A stretch of 24,053 nucleotides of DNA from a virus, in IMG/VR virus record IMGVR_UViG_3300043436_004323, positions 1 to 24,053 of that record. The stretch is one strand, 5' to 3'. Below the pieces are notes generated by a model, which saw nothing but the letters and a program-made list of their open reading frames with translations, searched no databases and had not been told where the DNA came from. A program made the translations under genes and the position numbers. Positions 22,521-24,053 of the stretch are shown piece after piece. Every line of letters starts with the position of its first letter. The first letter of the stretch is position 1.

Positions 22521-23003
22521 ATGGATAGTCAAGAAACATTAGACAAGTGGATTAACTCCTGTCTAAATCATTATAACTTAAAATCAAATATCAAAATGAA
22601 GACAACAGAAGAAAGGTTCCAGCAGTTGGAATTAGCACACGCAAGATTATTTAATCAGTTCAACACACTACATCAAGATTTTATTGTCTACAAGGATGTA
22701 ATGCAGGAACAACTAACTAACTTAAAAGGATTAATAAATCTATCCTCAACAGAAGAAGCACCAGCACTACCTGATAAGCTGCAGAACAATGTGGAGTATA
22801 AAGGTATTATTAGTGAAGTAGTAGGTAGTACTCCAACTAAATGGAAGGATATGGACTACACCAATTGGGAAGTAAGATTAGAAGGTAAGGAGAAGTATGT
22901 GATGGTAGCTTTCATTCCAACGGAATATAAATTAGCTGCAGGTGATAAGGTTAGATTTACTTACGCACAACCATTCCAACTACGTAAATTAAAATTAATA
23001 TAA
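22521..23003 (+). CDS. Hypothetical protein: N-terminal coiled coil plus possible OB-like domain
   Basis: 160 residues. Residues 1-75 are helical with heptad spacing (TEERFQQLELAHARLFNQFN). Residues 90-160 form a series of short strands (EYKGIISEVVG, NWEVRLEGKEKYVMVAF, AGDKVRFTY, FQLRKLKLI) that recall an OB-type barrel, so it may bind nucleic acid. This is a fold impression only. An internal ATG (MKTTEERF, about residue 26) is a possible alternative start. It is followed 1 nt later by the nuclease-like gene. Confidence 0.65.
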   Translation: MDSQETLDKWINSCLNHYNLKSNIKMKTTEERFQQLELAHARLFNQFNTLHQDFIVYKDVMQEQLTNLKGLINLSSTEEAPALPDKLQNNVEYKGIISEVVGSTPTKWKDMDYTNWEVRLEGKEKYVMVAFIPTEYKLAAGDKVRFTYAQPFQLRKLKLI

Positions 23004-23004
23004 G

Positions 23005-23520
23005 ATGAACTATCTAAAAACAAATAACGACTACAGGTACGATATTGATGCAGCACAAATGGAATATCAAATTGAACCGAGTGCACCAAATCCCAGGTTT
23101 CCTGATTTAGCAAGAGAACAACCGAGTATTGATTTGTTCAACAAGATATTGCGCAGTAAGATTGAAATGAAAAGTCACAACCAAACACTCAAGACAGGTA
23201 ACCTGTTTATTGAGTACGAGATTGACAACAAGGGTAATGGTAAGTTTGTACCATCAGGTCTATCAAAAAGCGAAGCTGATATGTGGTTCCTCAACATCGG
23301 TGATATGGCTATATTCTTATCGGATGAATTTCTTAAATGGATGTTCACCAATAAAGAGAAGTTGGAACTTGAAACTAAAACCAACGAGAAGACTGCTGAC
23401 GACCATATTGGTCACGGGTTAATAATTCCATTTTGGAGAATATTGGAACTGCAGATAGATTATCAATCACACTTAACTATAAAACGAATTAGACAATTAT
23501 ATATTAGCAAGAACACTTGA
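23005..23520 (+). CDS. Possible PD-(D/E)XK-fold phage nuclease
   Basis: 171 residues. The central part has the spacing of a phage nuclease pattern: IEMK near 53, TGNLFIEYEI near 64, then SGLSKSEADMWFL near 84, which resembles VKxD...TGNxxxE...SGxxxxxADxW. In that family the acidic and Lys residues bind metal and cut DNA, for example in recombination or junction processing. The candidate catalytic set is Asp43, Glu54, Lys56 and Glu70. The remaining C-terminal half is helical. Context, next to a possible OB protein, fits DNA metabolism. The call is tentative. Confidence 0.45.
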   Translation: MNYLKTNNDYRYDIDAAQMEYQIEPSAPNPRFPDLAREQPSIDLFNKILRSKIEMKSHNQTLKTGNLFIEYEIDNKGNGKFVPSGLSKSEADMWFLNIGDMAIFLSDEFLKWMFTNKEKLELETKTNEKTADDHIGHGLIIPFWRILELQIDYQSHLTIKRIRQLYISKNT

Positions 23521-23547
23521 TAATTTAAGTCAACTATAATATATTTA
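23517..23547 (+). promoter_or_regulatory. Candidate promoter before the small hairpin RNA
   Basis: TTG (23517-23519) is followed after 20 nt by TATATTTA (23540-23547). This is the best-spaced -33/-7 pair on the + strand. It reads into a 30-nt stretch and then a terminator hairpin. Confidence 0.45.
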
Positions 23548-23580
23548 TAGTAGACAAAAACGTGAAAATTTATTGTTACT

Positions 23581-23624
23581 AAGTCCTGCAGGTTGTGCCT
23601 CCCATTCCCTCGCAGGACTTTTTT
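23581..23624 (+). terminator. Intrinsic terminator, or end of a small RNA
   Basis: AAGTCCTGC (23581-23589) pairs perfectly with GCAGGACTT (23612-23620) around a 22-nt loop in which AGG and CCT can form a minor inner stem. Six T follow. It ends the operon at 22331-23520, or an RNA starting near 23553. Confidence 0.85.
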
Positions 23625-23643
23625 AGTTTAAGTAAGTATTTAT

Positions 23644-24053
23644 ATGAAGGTATGTTCTAAATGTAAGGTGGAAAAAAATGATAGTGAGTATTACACGTAC
23701 TACCATTCCAATTTCAATAAGCACTACACAAGAGGTGTCTGTCAAGATTGTATGAAGCTACAAGCTAAACAGGTCAAGTTAAGAATAAAGGAACAGAAAC
23801 AGCTTTTAAAGGAGGAAAGAAACAAAATGATAGATATACTTGCGCAGCAGAATATAAGTCAACCAGCAGTCGCAGAATTGATTGTGGAGGATTATAGCAA
23901 CAACCCTGACTACAAGAGTTGTACGATGTGCGCAGAATATAAATTATTAGAAGAATTTTACCAAAACAAGCAATCAGGGTATTACCATTCAAGATGTAAG
24001 CCTTGTCATCTACAATATTCAAGCGGTAAGTTAAACGACTACTACGAGGAAAA
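23644..24053 (+). CDS. Double zinc-ribbon protein, 3' end cut by window
   Basis: The frame opens at ATG 23644 and remains open to the window end (136 codons). Two Cys4 sites are visible: CSKC near residue 4 with CQDC near 34, and CTMC near 93 with CKPC near 117. The conserved spacing around xxEYY/xxEFY in each half shows an internal duplication. A Lys-rich helix lies between them. Such ribbons often precede HNH nuclease domains in phage proteins, but the following part is not in view. It is preceded by the terminator at 23581-23624. Confidence 0.75.
   Translation, partial: MKVCSKCKVEKNDSEYYTYYHSNFNKHYTRGVCQDCMKLQAKQVKLRIKEQKQLLKEERNKMIDILAQQNISQPAVAELIVEDYSNNPDYKSCTMCAEYKLLEEFYQNKQSGYYHSRCKPCHLQYSSGKLNDYYEE

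Noticed and set aside
1-24053. tRNA genes, CRISPR arrays, insertion sequences, diversity-generating retroelement
   Set aside because: No TTCGANTC-type T-arm context, no regular direct repeats with spacers, no transposase or reverse transcriptase, and no template-variable repeat pair were seen.

Overview
The window is a segment of an AT-rich tailed phage (Caudoviricetes), or possibly a prophage, that most likely infects a Bacteroidota host. The phage assignment rests on a co-directional set of virion genes: tail hub, fibre, tape measure, XkdF-type protease, scaffold, HK97-type capsid, tail tube, portal and connector. The host assignment is an inference. It rests on the absence of Shine-Dalgarno sequences, on A/T-rich start contexts, on promoter-like boxes of the TAnnTTTG type, and on protein families I recognise from Bacteroidota phages. 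I see no terminase, sheath, integrase, polymerase or tRNA gene.

Positions 1-17221 (+ strand) hold the virion module. It begins inside a tail gene, followed by a 1475-residue tail hub protein carrying seven delta-60 repeats and a surface protein with two Pro-Thr linkers. Next come the tape measure, a 41-residue basic protein, a composite head protein/protease, scaffold, capsid and tail tube. A terminator follows, and then a second unit with a beta-rich protein, portal, connector and three small overlapping genes. The order is shuffled compared with the usual portal, capsid, tube, tape measure, tip order.

Positions 17222-21804 (- strand) hold accessory genes: two small unknowns, a GNAT acetyltransferase, a NUMOD4-HNH endonuclease, a cluster of terminator-like hairpins, and a ten-gene cluster of 56-118-residue proteins. 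Many of those genes abut or overlap, and two of them (19977-20147 and 19811-19984) are very short genes that I read directly from the sequence.

Positions 21805-22330 are a divergent intergenic region. Its part 21975-22290 is richer in G+C than its flanks and folds into at least six local hairpins, so it is the best candidate here for an undescribed structured RNA or replication element. Positions 22331-24053 (+ strand) start another operon with two small unknowns, a possible PD-(D/E)XK-fold nuclease, a promoter-like box plus terminator that could make a small RNA of about 70 nt, and a zinc-ribbon protein cut by the window end.

The + strand from 1 to 17221 would build the particle. The - strand genes look like early or accessory functions, and the right-hand operon looks like the start of a DNA-metabolism region.
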